DNA from: Cytobacillus citreus
GTDB lineage: Bacteria > Bacillota > Bacilli > Bacillales > Cytobacillaceae
Direction: 5' to 3'
Length of the DNA: 64,000 nucleotides
Assembly: GCF_018343665.1 (NCBI RefSeq)
Contig: NZ_JAGYPM010000004.1
Coordinates: 64,343-128,342, forward strand
Position 1 is the first letter of the stretch; every line of letters starts with the position of its first letter. Shown piece by piece: positions 49,679 to 59,602 of the stretch. The notes beneath the pieces were generated by a model. It was not told where the DNA came from, ran no database searches, and saw nothing but the letters and a program-made list of their open reading frames with translations. Position numbers and translations under genes: made by a program.

Positions 49679-50416
49679 TTAACTAGGCTTTCTGCAAGAA
49701 AACAATAAAAATAAAGGGATTCTCATCCGTCTTTCGTATTCTTCAATATCCTTAAAATGATCCTTTTGAGGTGTCGCCTCTCGTATATCATGAATGATAA
49801 AACCAGACTGTTTCAAAATAGCGAAATACTCTTCCATTGTACGATGGTATTTAACGACATGCTCGCCTATCCACGGTTCGACTCTTTTACCACTATGAAA
49901 ATAGTTATCGACAATCCAATTATTACGCTTTCCTGATGCTGTTAGACTTTCAAAGGATGCTGTAAGCAGCGGGTGCTGAACACTAAAAACAAATTGGCCA
50001 TTTACTTTTAAGGTTTTGTATATTTTCTTTGCGAGCATAGAAAAGTCTTCAATATAATGCAGAGCTAGCTGAGAAACGACAAGGTCATAAGTGAACGGGG
50101 GAAAGTCGAATTCTTCCATTGTTGAATGAACAATCCTTCCTCTACGATCCTTTAAGTGCTGTGATGCTCGTTCACACATATTTTTAGATCCATCTACTCC
50201 CGTATAGGAGCGGCAATGCCTCTTTAATAATTCTAATCCAAGAAACGCATCTCCACAGCCTAAATCTAAAACTTCATAATCTGTAACATCATCAAGCAGT
50301 TCGAATAGTACAGGCTTTTTTATTTTTTCATTCGGACTTTCTTCTCGATATCTTCTCGCTATATATTGTTCAAAGAAACGATGCTGATCGTATGCAGATG
50401 ATCCTTTATATTCCAA
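49679..50416 (-). CDS. Class I SAM-dependent methyltransferase
   Basis: 245-residue soluble methyltransferase. Motif I is EVLDLGCGDAFLGLELL (about residue 55), the strand-2 acidic residue is in YTGVDGSKNMC, then motif LVVSQLALHYIEDF. The substrate is unknown. The start codon is TTG at 50416 with GGAGGAG seven bases before it. It separates the Bce-like kinase genes from the ABC transporter genes and is codirectional with the latter, 100 bases after the permease stop. Confidence 0.88.
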   Translation of the reverse strand: MEYKGSSAYDQHRFFEQYIARRYREESPNEKIKKPVLFELLDDVTDYEVLDLGCGDAFLGLELLKRHCRSYTGVDGSKNMCERASQHLKDRRGRIVHSTMEEFDFPPFTYDLVVSQLALHYIEDFSMLAKKIYKTLKVNGQFVFSVQHPLLTASFESLTASGKRNNWIVDNYFHSGKRVEPWIGEHVVKYHRTMEEYFAILKQSGFIIHDIREATPQKDHFKDIEEYERRMRIPLFLLFSCRKPS

Positions 50417-50523
50417 CTAATCTCCTCCAATACGGTATGCTCACTTACAATTCGGTAAAAGATGAACTAATCCTGCCAGATGCTTCCGATTTGTTTTGGG
50501 AAATCTCCAACATGTTCGCCTCC

Positions 50524-52461
50524 TTATCCTTTGCTCACAATTTCTGTATATTTTGATAGAGTAACAAAGTAATAAATCAAATACATTGTAAGATAGGCGC
50601 CTATTGTCATCATAAATGAATTCATCATGCTCATTCCTAGAAAAGAGGATAAAGCAATTATGATGATCGAGCTATGAGAAATAGCGATTATTAAAGGGAT
50701 AAGATATATGAAAATCAATTGCTTGGCGATCGATTTCCTAAGCTGTGATGGGCTCATGCCGATTTTTTTAAGTATTTGGTAACGTGGCTGATCCGCTGTT
50801 GCTTCTGTTAATAGCTTGTAATGCAGCATACTTCCCGTCGCAAGCAGGAAGACAAATCCTAAAAAGGCACTAATGAAAATAAGCAGCCCATATACTTGAA
50901 AGAATTTATGGTAATTATGATAAAAGCTAGAAAAGATATTTTCTCCTTTTGCTGCAAAATCTGCATAAGGATCAATATAGAAAAGCTCACTAAGCTTCTG
51001 ATCTAGCTCTTTTGCTGATTTCTCATTTTTTAAGCTATATATTTGCAGCTCTTTTGATAAACCGTCTTTTTCTAATTGCTGATAAAGCTCGTCCTTTACA
51101 ACCATTGGAAAGACGTAAATATCAAGATTTAATAATGTATAATCTTCGTAAGCTGCAATCGTAACCGTATTGTTGTCTGCAAGAGACACCTTTTTTCCAG
51201 TAAAAGGGTCGGAGCTTTGATCTAAATTACCATCATAAAAGGTAATGGCCTCGTTTTCACTAAATTGAGTGGTCTCTAGTCCTCTTTTTTCAGCAAGGAG
51301 CTGATAAGTGGACTCTGATAAAAGAATAATAGGAAAATCATTTGGTACTCTTCTAATTTCTGATAGATTTCCATTCATTTCGAGGTAATCTATCCTTTCT
51401 GCAGACTTAATTTGTTCCTGACCATTTTCTATCATTAATTTTTCTATTGCTGTTTCTTTTTCTGCATCTGGGACTGTATACATGATGCTATAAGGAAAGT
51501 TTTTCTTTGAGATATTATTCATATCCGAATAAAGACTGAATGTTGTACCTAATGCGAATAAGGTAAATGTACTTAACATCGCAATAACTGATAAGATTAG
51601 TACATTTCCTTTAATTCGGTAGAATAGATGGGTAATACTAATTAAATTGATGCCTTTAAAATAAAATCCTTTCATTTGTGTTAATTTTTGAAGAATAAAC
51701 ATAATAAAAGCTTGTACAAATAAATAAGTTCCAATTAGCATCAAGATAAATGATCCAATAATTGCTTGGAAACCATAGTCATTCCAAAAAGAAGCATCGC
51801 TCGGCTGTAGAATAATTGAATAGCCAGCACCGATAAAGAAAATGGCCAGAAGTGCAGCGAGCCAAGAGGCTTTTTTTGGCCTTTTCTCAGCTTTCTTTTC
51901 TGCCTTCATTAGCTGTAATAAAGAATGCCGGTAAATAAGGCGATAGTTATGCATGGATGTGAATACAATAATCAGCATGAAACCAATAATGGTCTGAAAA
52001 ACGGCCTTAATGGACAGTGATAGCTTTGCGATGATCGTTGTCCCCATTAATTTGATTAAAATCATGGCAAAAAGCTTAGAAAGCAATATTCCTAACAATA
52101 GGCCGATACATAGTGAAGCAATTCCAAGAATAATATTTTCATAGAACAGAAGCTTGCCAATTTGCTTTTTTTCAATACCAAATAGGGAATAGAGAGCAAC
52201 TTCCTTCTTCCGGCTCCTAGTAAAAAAAGCATTCGAAAACCAAATGAAGGCGGCAGCAAAGAAAAATAAAAGAATCGATGCTGTTTGAAAAGCTGGTTCG
52301 AGTTTTCCATAAACGGTCATGGAATCAATAATTTGCTTGTTGTATTGCAAAGATACAAACGTGAAATAAATGACAATGCTAAATACCATCGGGTAGAGAT
52401 AGAGCAAATAGGTTTTCGCATTTCTGCGAATATTCCTTGTGGCTAAGCTATATAATGTCAT
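50524..52461 (-). CDS. ABC transporter permease, BceB/FtsX type
   Basis: About 645-residue permease with ten expected helices and a large extracellular domain between helices 7 and 8 (roughly residues 310-510), the layout of BceB-type peptide-antibiotic resistance transporters. The N-terminus [20 protein letters not shown] is typical. Substrate specificity lies in the extracellular domain and cannot be read. ATG 52461 is chosen; it overlaps the ATPase gene by 14 bases, implying coupling. It is the expected partner of the kinase at 48637. Confidence 0.9.
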   Translation of the reverse strand: MTLYSLATRNIRRNAKTYLLYLYPMVFSIVIYFTFVSLQYNKQIIDSMTVYGKLEPAFQTASILLFFFAAAFIWFSNAFFTRSRKKEVALYSLFGIEKKQIGKLLFYENIILGIASLCIGLLLGILLSKLFAMILIKLMGTTIIAKLSLSIKAVFQTIIGFMLIIVFTSMHNYRLIYRHSLLQLMKAEKKAEKRPKKASWLAALLAIFFIGAGYSIILQPSDASFWNDYGFQAIIGSFILMLIGTYLFVQAFIMFILQKLTQMKGFYFKGINLISITHLFYRIKGNVLILSVIAMLSTFTLFALGTTFSLYSDMNNISKKNFPYSIMYTVPDAEKETAIEKLMIENGQEQIKSAERIDYLEMNGNLSEIRRVPNDFPIILLSESTYQLLAEKRGLETTQFSENEAITFYDGNLDQSSDPFTGKKVSLADNNTVTIAAYEDYTLLNLDIYVFPMVVKDELYQQLEKDGLSKELQIYSLKNEKSAKELDQKLSELFYIDPYADFAAKGENIFSSFYHNYHKFFQVYGLLIFISAFLGFVFLLATGSMLHYKLLTEATADQPRYQILKKIGMSPSQLRKSIAKQLIFIYLIPLIIAISHSSIIIIALSSFLGMSMMNSFMMTIGAYLTMYLIYYFVTLSKYTEIVSKG

Positions 52462-53215
52462 GGTGACCACCGCCCCCGAGCGTTGCAAGAATATCAATGA
52501 TAGATTGGAAAAATTGCTTTCGAGATTGCTCACCTTTATAAATTTCTGTAAAGATTACACCATCCTTGATGACAAGAACACGCTTGCAGAAGCTTGCCGC
52601 ATACGCATCATGTGTGACCATTAAGATGGTTGCATTTTCTTTCTCATTTAAAACAGACAATGTTTGCAGCAAGTTATAAGCAGACTTTGAATCAAGCGCA
52701 CCTGTCGGCTCATCGGCAAAAATCAAGCTTGGATTTGTAATGATTGCACGCGCTGCAGCCGTCCGCTGCTGCTGCCCACCTGATAATTCATATGGATATT
52801 GGTCGAGTATCTTTTCGATTCCGAGTAACTCTGAGATTCGCTCAATTCTACTTTCGATTTCTTTTGCAGGGATACTCGAAAGAGCCAGAGGAAGAGCAAT
52901 ATTTTCTTTTGCTGTTAAAGTATCCAGTAAGTTAAAATCTTGAAAAATAAATCCTAACTGCTCTCTTCGGAAACGAGCCAATTCATTTTCAGAAAGGTTC
53001 ATGATATTTTTATCATTGATTTTTATATAGCCCCCTGTTGGAAAATCAATAGTTGATAGAACATTTAATAACGTAGATTTCCCTGCACCTGAAGGCCCCA
53101 TGATGCCAACAAACTCTCCGGCAGTTATTTGTAAATCGATATTCTTTAAAGCGAGGTTTACATTACCTCTTTCCCCATATACCTTTTTCACTCCAGCTGC
53201 TTCTAGTACAACCAT
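52448..53215 (-). CDS. ABC transporter ATP-binding protein, BceA-like
   Basis: About 255-residue ATPase of the LolD/MacB/BceA group. Walker A is [12 protein letters not shown], signature [17 protein letters not shown], Walker [17 protein letters not shown] and the switch VTHDA. The ATG at 53215 has AAAGGAG nine bases before it; the frame open to 53272 lacks a site. It pairs with the following permease to detach antibiotics such as bacitracin-like peptides from lipid II intermediates, by family analogy. Expression would be driven by the BceR-like regulator. Confidence 0.92.
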   Translation of the reverse strand: MVVLEAAGVKKVYGERGNVNLALKNIDLQITAGEFVGIMGPSGAGKSTLLNVLSTIDFPTGGYIKINDKNIMNLSENELARFRREQLGFIFQDFNLLDTLTAKENIALPLALSSIPAKEIESRIERISELLGIEKILDQYPYELSGGQQQRTAAARAIITNPSLIFADEPTGALDSKSAYNLLQTLSVLNEKENATILMVTHDAYAASFCKRVLVIKDGVIFTEIYKGEQSRKQFFQSIIDILATLGGGGHHDII

Positions 53216-53543
53216 CTTTCTCGACTCCTTTATCGCTGATGAAGGGAGTAAGCCCCCCACTTTATTATCCATTGGATAACTTTACTATAATTGACTAAAG
53301 AAAGGGTAACCATAACTTATCCTTACGATTTTTATATGAAACTTACATTTTTGTAACAATAGGAATTAAATGATAGTCTTAGTTGCCTATTTTTTAGTTT
53401 TTTTCATTGAATACTAAGTCCAGTGTTCTTTCAAAATTGGAAAATATACTAGGTTAAGAGAATCGTTTTTAATTTTTTGAAAGGTTTAAGTGTAATTTAA
53501 GCGAATACATCTTGATAAATTATTACTTGAGGAGGTATTCGTT

Positions 53544-54896
53544 TTGAAGAAAGGGAAAAAAAGTTCTTCTATTTTGCTTTCAACACTTCTAGTAACATCA
53601 GGCTTGTATTTCGCACCTATGAATCTTACTAATACCGCAGAAGCAGCAGAAAATCACGTTATTCACCCAAGCGAAAAGGCATTTGACCAAAAGGTAATTG
53701 CTAGAATAAGTGCTGAACGCATGTATGAAGATGTCCGTTTTTTATCTGAAACAATTGGACCAAGGGTAACGGGTACTGAAGGAGAGCAAAGAGCAGCAGA
53801 GTTCATTAAAGAACGTCTGCTATCCTACGGTTATGAAGTAAAAACACAAGAATTCAGTGTTCCAGATAAGATGATGGGGCATTTAATGACAAGTGATAAC
53901 AACGAAGTGCTGGTTAGTATCCCAGCAGGTTCTGCCAATACACAAGAAGGGGGAATAACTGCTGAGCTATATTATGCTGGACTTGGTAAGAGCACGGATT
54001 TTACCACTGAAGCAGCAGGGAAAATTGCCCTTATCTCTAGAGGAGAAATTTCATTTAAAGAGAAGGTGGACCATGCAGTTGCTGCAGGAGCCATTGGAGT
54101 TCTGATTTATAATAATGTAGATTCACCAGGACCGCTTAACCCTTCTATCGGTGGGGATGTGACAATTCCAGTAGGAGGGATTTCACAAGTAAGCGGTGAG
54201 GCATTGCTCAACGATATAGCAGCACAGAATAAAACAGTGACATTGAATGTGAAACGAATCGAAAATGCAAAATCGCAAAACATTATTGCAACTAGAACAC
54301 CTAAAAAAGATGAAAATCACGACATTGTACACGTTTCGGCCCATTTTGATAGTGTGCCATTTGCGCCAGGTGCAAGTGACAATGCTTCCGGTACAGCCGT
54401 TGCATTAGAATTAGCAAGAGTATTAAAAAGCTATCCAATTGAAAAAGAATTAAGATTTGTTTTTGTTGGTGCAGAGGAGATTGGACTCGTAGGTTCAAAT
54501 TATTATGTGAATCAGTTAAGTCAGGATGAGGTTCAGAGAAGCTTGGCAAACTTCAATATGGATATGGTTGGGACTTCATGGGAAAATGCCACAGCTATCT
54601 ATATGAATACAGTTGATGGAAATGCAAATATTGTATCGGATACTGCGCTTGCAACAGCAGAAAGAATTGGGACACCGTCTGAATTAGTATTATATAAACG
54701 CGGTGCTTCCGATCATGTTTCCTTTCATGATGCTGGAATTCCTGCAGTAAACTTTATTCGCCGTGAACCAGGTACAGCGAATTTAGAGCCTTATTATCAC
54801 ACTCCGCTCGATAAAATCGAATATATCAGTGCTGAACGTTTGAAGGAGGCAGGCGATTTAGTTGGAGCGTCTGTTTATAGCTTGATTAGAAAATAG
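53544..54896 (+). CDS. Secreted M28 aminopeptidase with PA domain, YwaD-like
   Basis: 450-residue exported double-zinc aminopeptidase. It has a signal peptide ending near AEAAEN (about residue 36), a PA insert (VAAGAIGVLIYNNVDSPGPL, about 175-195) and the M28 catalytic domain: AHFDSVPFAPGASDNASG (zinc His and bridging Asp), VGAEEIGLVGS (catalytic and zinc Glu), FNMDMVG and YYHTPLDK (last His). The closest remembered relative is B. subtilis YwaD. The start is TTG 53544 with GGAGG before it. Single gene with its own terminator. Confidence 0.92.
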   Translation: MKKGKKSSSILLSTLLVTSGLYFAPMNLTNTAEAAENHVIHPSEKAFDQKVIARISAERMYEDVRFLSETIGPRVTGTEGEQRAAEFIKERLLSYGYEVKTQEFSVPDKMMGHLMTSDNNEVLVSIPAGSANTQEGGITAELYYAGLGKSTDFTTEAAGKIALISRGEISFKEKVDHAVAAGAIGVLIYNNVDSPGPLNPSIGGDVTIPVGGISQVSGEALLNDIAAQNKTVTLNVKRIENAKSQNIIATRTPKKDENHDIVHVSAHFDSVPFAPGASDNASGTAVALELARVLKSYPIEKELRFVFVGAEEIGLVGSNYYVNQLSQDEVQRSLANFNMDMVGTSWENATAIYMNTVDGNANIVSDTALATAERIGTPSELVLYKRGASDHVSFHDAGIPAVNFIRREPGTANLEPYYHTPLDKIEYISAERLKEAGDLVGASVYSLIRK

Positions 54897-54926
54897 TTTA
54901 ATAGAATGCTATGTTAACGAAAAAAG

Positions 54927-54967
54927 TGAAGTCGAATTTTCTATTCAAATTCTGCTTCATTTTTTTA
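54927..54967 (+). terminator. Terminator of the M28 peptidase gene
   Basis: TGAAGTCGAATTT pairs with AAATTCTGCTTCA, followed by seven T residues. Confidence 0.85.
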
Positions 54968-55021
54968 TTGTTTAAATTCTTGAAAAAGCTATATGATAGA
55001 GATAAAAACAGGAGAAAGTAA

Positions 55022-55621
55022 ATGAAAGAACAGTATTTTGAGGAATTACTAAATATAAAAACAGCAGGCGACCAAATGGGATTTAATTCGTCTTTCCATT
55101 ATCATCGTTATGAACCAACCCCGTATCTTGCATTGGAAACATTGTTTCAAAGCTATAAATTGAAAAGCAGTGATCGGATGGTGGATTTTGGCTGTGGAAA
55201 AGGGAGATTATCCTTTTATACGAATTATTTGTTCAATGCTTCGGTTGTAGGAGTTGAGATGAACGAGGAATTCTATCAGGATGCAATGGAAAATCGCTAT
55301 AATTATCTAAAGAAATATAAAAATAGAAAAGAAAAAATTGAATTCCAATGCTGCTTGGCAGAAGAGTACGAGATTAGTCCTTTAGACAATCGCTTTTATT
55401 TTTTTAATCCGTTTTCGATACAAATATTTATGAAAATCGTAAAGAAGATTTTGCTTTCTGTGGAGAAATATGAACGTGATATAGAGCTTGTATTATATTA
55501 TGGCTCTGAAGATTATATCTATTTTTTAGAAAACCAAACGACCTTTGAAATGAAAGAAGAAATCTTGCTTCCAGGTTATAAACATAACTCTTTTGAGAGG
55601 TTTTTAATCTATCAATTGTAA
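55022..55621 (+). CDS. Class I SAM-dependent methyltransferase, small
   Basis: 199-residue methyltransferase. Motif I is MVDFGCGKGRLSFYTNY (about residue 58), the acidic strand-2 end is VVGVEMNEEF, and the motif IV region RFYFFNPFS has a NPF sequence in the place of the usual D/NPPF. The NPF could indicate an N-methyltransferase, but this is tentative. CAGGAG lies seven bases before the ATG. It is 30 bases upstream of the PLP lyase gene and may be cotranscribed. Confidence 0.85.
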   Translation: MKEQYFEELLNIKTAGDQMGFNSSFHYHRYEPTPYLALETLFQSYKLKSSDRMVDFGCGKGRLSFYTNYLFNASVVGVEMNEEFYQDAMENRYNYLKKYKNRKEKIEFQCCLAEEYEISPLDNRFYFFNPFSIQIFMKIVKKILLSVEKYERDIELVLYYGSEDYIYFLENQTTFEMKEEILLPGYKHNSFERFLIYQL

Positions 55622-55651
55622 TACAGAATTTTAGCGAAGAAGGTGGCTATT

Positions 55652-56800
55652 TTGGATAAAAGGTTTGAAACGATGGTCTTGCACAGTGGTATTGAAAAGA
55701 ATAAGAAACCGATAAATAGCAAGGTTACTCCTATTTTTCAAACGTCTGCATTTACATTTAATGATTTAGATGATCTTGAGGGATATTATCAAGGCGAGGG
55801 CAATTATTTATATTCAAGGGTTGGAAATCCGAATACGGATGAGCTAGGTCAAATGGTGGCTGCGATTGAAAGTGCTCCAGCAGGCGTAGCAACTTCATCA
55901 GGGTTGTCTGCTATTCTAGCAGCGATCCTTTCCGTAGTTAGGAGCGGAGATCATATTGTTGCTGCCGATGATGTATACGGAGGCAGCTTCCATCTATTAA
56001 AAGAAGAGTTGAAGCAGCTTGGAATTGAAACAACATTCGTATCCTTTTCAGATTTACAGAAGGTTGAGCAGGTCATGTTGCCAAATACAAAGCTCCTATA
56101 TACTGAATCGATTACAAATCCGCTTTTAAGAGTGGAGGAACTAGCATCCGTAGTTGAACTGGCTAAAAAATACGGAGTAGCGACTCTAGTGGATAATACC
56201 TTTGCAACACCTTATCATTGCACTCCTTTTACATTAGGGGTAGATTTAGTCGTTCATAGTGCAACTAAATATATTGGAGGCCATAGTGATGTGACTGCAG
56301 GTGTGGTAGTGGGAAGCAATGATTTAATAGAAAAGGCAAGAGCAAAAGTAGTGAATCTAGGTACAAATGTTAGCCCATTTGAAGCATGGCTTACATGCCG
56401 CGGTATCAAAACATTGGCACTTCGAATGAAAACTCAATCTTTTAATGCTAGAAGATTAGCTGAAGCGTTAAAAGGTAATTCTAATGTTTCGAAGGTATAC
56501 TATCCATTTCAGCATGCGGAAGCTGGATACGGGGCGATGGTTACCATTGAACTCTCGAAAAATATTGATATCAATCAATTTCTCAAATCCTTATCATGGG
56601 TAAAAATTGTTCCTACACTTGCAGGGGTGGAAACAACTGTTTCTCATCCTTTGACAACTTCACACCGTGCACTGCCTCCTGAAGCTAATGAGGCCTTAGG
56701 CATTACAAGAGAAGTAATCAGAGTTTCAGTAGGAATTGAACACCCAGAAGATATTATTCTTGCTTTTGAACATGCGATAGAAAGATCAATAATTCAATAA
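55652..56800 (+). CDS. Cys/Met metabolism PLP enzyme (gamma-lyase / gamma-synthase type)
   Basis: About 382-residue fold-type I enzyme of the cystathionine gamma-synthase family. The PLP lysine is in VVHSATKYIGGHSDVTAG, the tyrosine/arginine pair in YLYSRVGNPNTDEL and the phosphate loop in SSGLSAILA. Relatives include cystathionine gamma-lyase, methionine gamma-lyase and cystathionine beta-lyase; sequence alone does not decide. I use TTG 55652, five bases after AAGGTGG, since GTG 55643 overlaps that site. The thiosulfate importer downstream points to sulfur metabolism. Confidence 0.88.
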   Translation: MDKRFETMVLHSGIEKNKKPINSKVTPIFQTSAFTFNDLDDLEGYYQGEGNYLYSRVGNPNTDELGQMVAAIESAPAGVATSSGLSAILAAILSVVRSGDHIVAADDVYGGSFHLLKEELKQLGIETTFVSFSDLQKVEQVMLPNTKLLYTESITNPLLRVEELASVVELAKKYGVATLVDNTFATPYHCTPFTLGVDLVVHSATKYIGGHSDVTAGVVVGSNDLIEKARAKVVNLGTNVSPFEAWLTCRGIKTLALRMKTQSFNARRLAEALKGNSNVSKVYYPFQHAEAGYGAMVTIELSKNIDINQFLKSLSWVKIVPTLAGVETTVSHPLTTSHRALPPEANEALGITREVIRVSVGIEHPEDIILAFEHAIERSIIQ

Positions 56801-56827
56801 TGCCCCATCTAGGTGGGGGTATTTTCC

Positions 56828-56871
56828 ATCCAAGCTAATTAGAAATTGGCATTGGGTGGATTTTTTTTTTG
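56828..56871 (+). terminator. Terminator after the PLP lyase
   Basis: CCATCCAA pairs imperfectly with TTGGGTGG, followed by a long T-run. A shorter CCCCATC/GGTGGGG hairpin lies just before it. Confidence 0.65.
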
Positions 56872-57017
56872 ATTTGTATGTTTCATTTTGCCGACCTAAT
56901 CATTTTCGATGAAAAAAATGTAGAATTTTGAAAAATTAAAATATATTGACAAAAAACTAAAAAGATATTACCATTATTCCAATCATATTACTTGGTTATA
57001 AGAAGGGAGATAAAAAA

Positions 57018-58088
57018 ATGTTACAAATGATCCTAACAGGTTTATTATGTGGAGCATTGCTTGGATTTGTTATGCAAAGAGGGCGCTTCTGCCTTACAGG
57101 CGGATTTAGAGATATGTATATTGCAAAAGATAATCGAATGTTTTATGCCCTCTTGATTGCAATTGCTGTGCAAAGTATTGGGGTATACTCATTAATTCAG
57201 CTTGGCATGATTGAATTTTCAGCAGGAGCTTTCCCTTGGATTGCAACAATTGTTGGTTCATTTATTTTTGGAATTGGAATTGTGTTTGCTGGAGGATGTG
57301 CAACTGGAACATGGTATCGTGCTGGGGAAGGTCTTATTGGGAGTTGGATTGCCCTTTTTGGCTATATGGTTATGAGTGCCATTATGAAATCAGGTCCATT
57401 AACACCTCTGGATCAATCATTACAATCTGTTCAGCTCCCTAAAAATTCAATTGCTGAATCAACGGGTTTATCTGTATGGGTGTTTATTTCTATATTTGCA
57501 GCCATTGTCCTTTGGATTTTAATTAAAGAGCAAAGAAAGCCAAAAGTGGTTATTCCGACGATGAAGCCAAAGAGAAAAGGACTTGCTCATTTATTATTTG
57601 AAAAACGTTGGCATCCATTTTTTACTGCATTGATAGTTGGTTTGATAGCTATTCTAGCTTGGCCTCTAAGTGAGGCAACAGGAAGAATGTATGGTCTTGG
57701 AATTACAACACCATCAGCAAATATTCTTCAATATTTAGTAACTGGTGATCAAAAAATTTTAAATTGGGGAGTTTTCCTTGTTCTTGGAATTTTTCTCGGT
57801 TCTTTTATAGCAGCTAAAGGAAGCCGTGAATTTCGCTTTAGAATGCCTGATACCAAAACAGGAATTTCTAGCTTTATAGGGGGAATTTTAATGGGCTTTG
57901 GTGCTAGTCTTGCTGGAGGATGTTCCATTGGTAATGGATTGGTCATGACAGCAATGATGACTTGGCAAGGCTGGGTCTCCCTATTATTTATTATTTTAGG
58001 AACGTGGACAGCATCATATTTTGTTTTTGTACGGCCAATTGTGAAAAAGAAATCTTTAAATTCAGGAACACCAATTACAACAGCTTAG
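57018..58088 (+). CDS. tsuA: YeeE/YedE-family thiosulfate transporter
   Basis: 356-residue membrane protein of the YeeE/YedE (TsuA) family, which takes up thiosulfate by passing it along conserved cysteines. The three cysteine motifs are present: QRGRFCLTGGFRD near residue 22, FAGGCATGTWYRAGEG near 92, and LAGGCSIGNGLVM near 297. About nine or more helices. GGGAG precedes the ATG, and TTGACA at 56946 may be its -35. The TusA-like partner follows by 12 bases, the usual TsuA-TsuB pair. Confidence 0.9.
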   Translation: MLQMILTGLLCGALLGFVMQRGRFCLTGGFRDMYIAKDNRMFYALLIAIAVQSIGVYSLIQLGMIEFSAGAFPWIATIVGSFIFGIGIVFAGGCATGTWYRAGEGLIGSWIALFGYMVMSAIMKSGPLTPLDQSLQSVQLPKNSIAESTGLSVWVFISIFAAIVLWILIKEQRKPKVVIPTMKPKRKGLAHLLFEKRWHPFFTALIVGLIAILAWPLSEATGRMYGLGITTPSANILQYLVTGDQKILNWGVFLVLGIFLGSFIAAKGSREFRFRMPDTKTGISSFIGGILMGFGASLAGGCSIGNGLVMTAMMTWQGWVSLLFIILGTWTASYFVFVRPIVKKKSLNSGTPITTA

Positions 58089-58100
58089 GAGGAAGTAAAC

Positions 58101-58325
58101 ATGCAACAAACATTAGAAGTGATGGGTCAGGTTTGTCCTTTTCCGCTTATAGAAGCAAAGAAGGTTATTGAAGAATTAAAATCAGGAGATGAACTGGTCA
58201 TTCAATTTGATTGTACTCAAGCAACTGAAAGTATTCCTCGCTGGGCAGCAGAATCCGGGCACACAGTGACGAATTTTGAACAACTTAGTGAAGCAGCTTG
58301 GACAATAACTGTAAAAAAGAAATGA
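58101..58325 (+). CDS. tsuB: TusA/TsuB-family sulfur carrier
   Basis: 74-residue soluble protein of the SirA/TusA fold. The active cysteine lies in the conserved VCPFPLIEAKK motif (Cys12), CPxP being the family signature. It should accept sulfur or thiosulfate from the membrane partner TsuA. AGGAGG precedes the ATG. Normal length. A terminator follows closely. Confidence 0.9.
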   Translation: MQQTLEVMGQVCPFPLIEAKKVIEELKSGDELVIQFDCTQATESIPRWAAESGHTVTNFEQLSEAAWTITVKKK

Positions 58326-58336
58326 AAAGAAAGTGT

Positions 58337-58369
58337 TAGCCCTAGTTTGATACTGGGGCTATTTTTTTG
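58337..58369 (+). terminator. Terminator of the tsuAB operon
   Basis: TAGCCCTAG pairs with CTGGGGCTA and is followed by seven T residues. Confidence 0.85.
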
Positions 58370-58379
58370 AAAATAATCT

Positions 58380-58919
58380 TTGCTGATAATAAACATTCAT
58401 GTTCCTTCGCTCCTAGCTAAAATTAAATCAATTGAGGCTGCCAGGGCTGGGGATCAAGGTCGAGGATTTGCTGTGGTAGCAGATGAAGTTCGAAAGCTAG
58501 CAGAATTATCGGCTCAATCGGCACAGGAAATATCACAATTAATTGTCATGATTCAAAATGAAACAAATCATGCCATTCAATCAATGGGTTCTGCCACAAC
58601 AGAAGTGGTTGAAGGAATTGGAAAAGTGAATAAGGCAGGGAAATCTTTTGGAATCATACAAAATTCTATCGAAGAGGTATCCATTCAGATTCAGGAAGTA
58701 TCCTCCGCTGTACAGCAAATGGCTTCCGGAGCGGAACGTGTAGTTCGTTCAATGGAGTTTGTCTCTAAAATAGAAGAAGAGGTTGCAGTACAAACGAAAG
58801 ACGTATCAGGATCAACGGAAGAACAATTGGCTTCAATTGAGGAGGTTTCCTCATCAGCGGGTGCTTTAGCTAACATGGCTGAAGAATTACAAATGCTTAT
58901 TAAAAAGTTCAAAATATAA
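58380..58919 (+). pseudogene. 5'-truncated methyl-accepting chemotaxis protein
   Basis: Encodes only the signalling tip and following helices of a chemoreceptor: [35 protein letters not shown], and a C-terminal heptad region ending [10 protein letters not shown]. Sensor, membrane helices, HAMP and the first half of the hairpin are missing. The junction is visible: where receptors read [14 protein letters not shown] the sequence here is [14 protein letters not shown], and the tsuB terminator lies only 11 bases upstream. No ribosome binding site fits, so it is a remnant. Confidence 0.85.
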
Positions 58920-59026
58920 AAATTTCGTTACATCAAAAAAGTTCATACTTTCTTAATAATATTCAACATTTTTAGTATTAAAAATACTCTTAGTCATGCT
59001 AAAATCGGGGAAAAGGAGGAGGAAAA

Positions 59027-59470
59027 ATGAACTTAACATACAAAAATATCATCGTTGCTATTGATGGATCAGAAGAGGCAGAATGGGCTTTTAAAAAAGC
59101 GGTGGAAATTTCAAAGAGAAACGATGCCGAATTGCATCTTGTTCACATTATTGAATTAAGAACCTATCCGTCAGATGCTGCTTCCATTAAGCAAAGAGCA
59201 GAGAAGCGTGGAACAGAACTATTAGATCGCTATAAGAAAATGGCATCTGAACAAGGTCTTCAGAAAGTAGACAAAGTGATCGAATTTGGTTCTCCGAAAG
59301 TAACAATTACGAAAAAGATAGCCCCAAAAATTGTAGCCGATTTAATTATTTGTGGCGCTACAGGGTTATATGCAGTCGAACGTCTATTGATCGGAAGTGT
59401 TTCCGAGAACATTACTCGTTCTGCGAATTGTGATGTACTTGTCGTAAGAACACAAAAAAATGAAGAATAA
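59027..59470 (+). CDS. UspA-family universal stress protein
   Basis: 147-residue nucleotide-binding protein of the Usp family. The N-terminal strand NIIVAIDGSEEAEWAFKKAVE and the C-terminal ATP-binding loop CGATGLYAVERLLIGSVSENI (G-2x-G-9x-G-S) show that it is of the ATP-binding kind. It is linked in other bacteria to survival under stress, with no single reaction known. GGAGGAGG precedes the ATG. Monocistronic, with a terminator after it. Confidence 0.92.
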   Translation: MNLTYKNIIVAIDGSEEAEWAFKKAVEISKRNDAELHLVHIIELRTYPSDAASIKQRAEKRGTELLDRYKKMASEQGLQKVDKVIEFGSPKVTITKKIAPKIVADLIICGATGLYAVERLLIGSVSENITRSANCDVLVVRTQKNEE

Positions 59471-59510
59471 CTAACCAAACATTAAATAGGCTTGAGCTAA
59501 AGTACTAGAC

Positions 59511-59553
59511 AAAAGCGCGTCATTCATACTCCTTTGAATGGCGCGTTTTTGTT
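59511..59553 (+). terminator. Terminator of the usp gene
   Basis: AAAAGCGCGTCATTCA pairs with TGAATGGCGCGTTTTT, one mismatch. Confidence 0.88.
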
Positions 59554-59602
59554 CATGAGAAAAAGTATAACTTTTCTAGAGTTCGAGTATTGTCAAGCTC
59601 CA

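Noticed and set aside
49679-50416. Considered the methyltransferase between the Bce-like genes as an rRNA resistance methyltransferase
   Set aside because: Only generic SAM-binding motifs are visible; nothing indicates an rRNA substrate.
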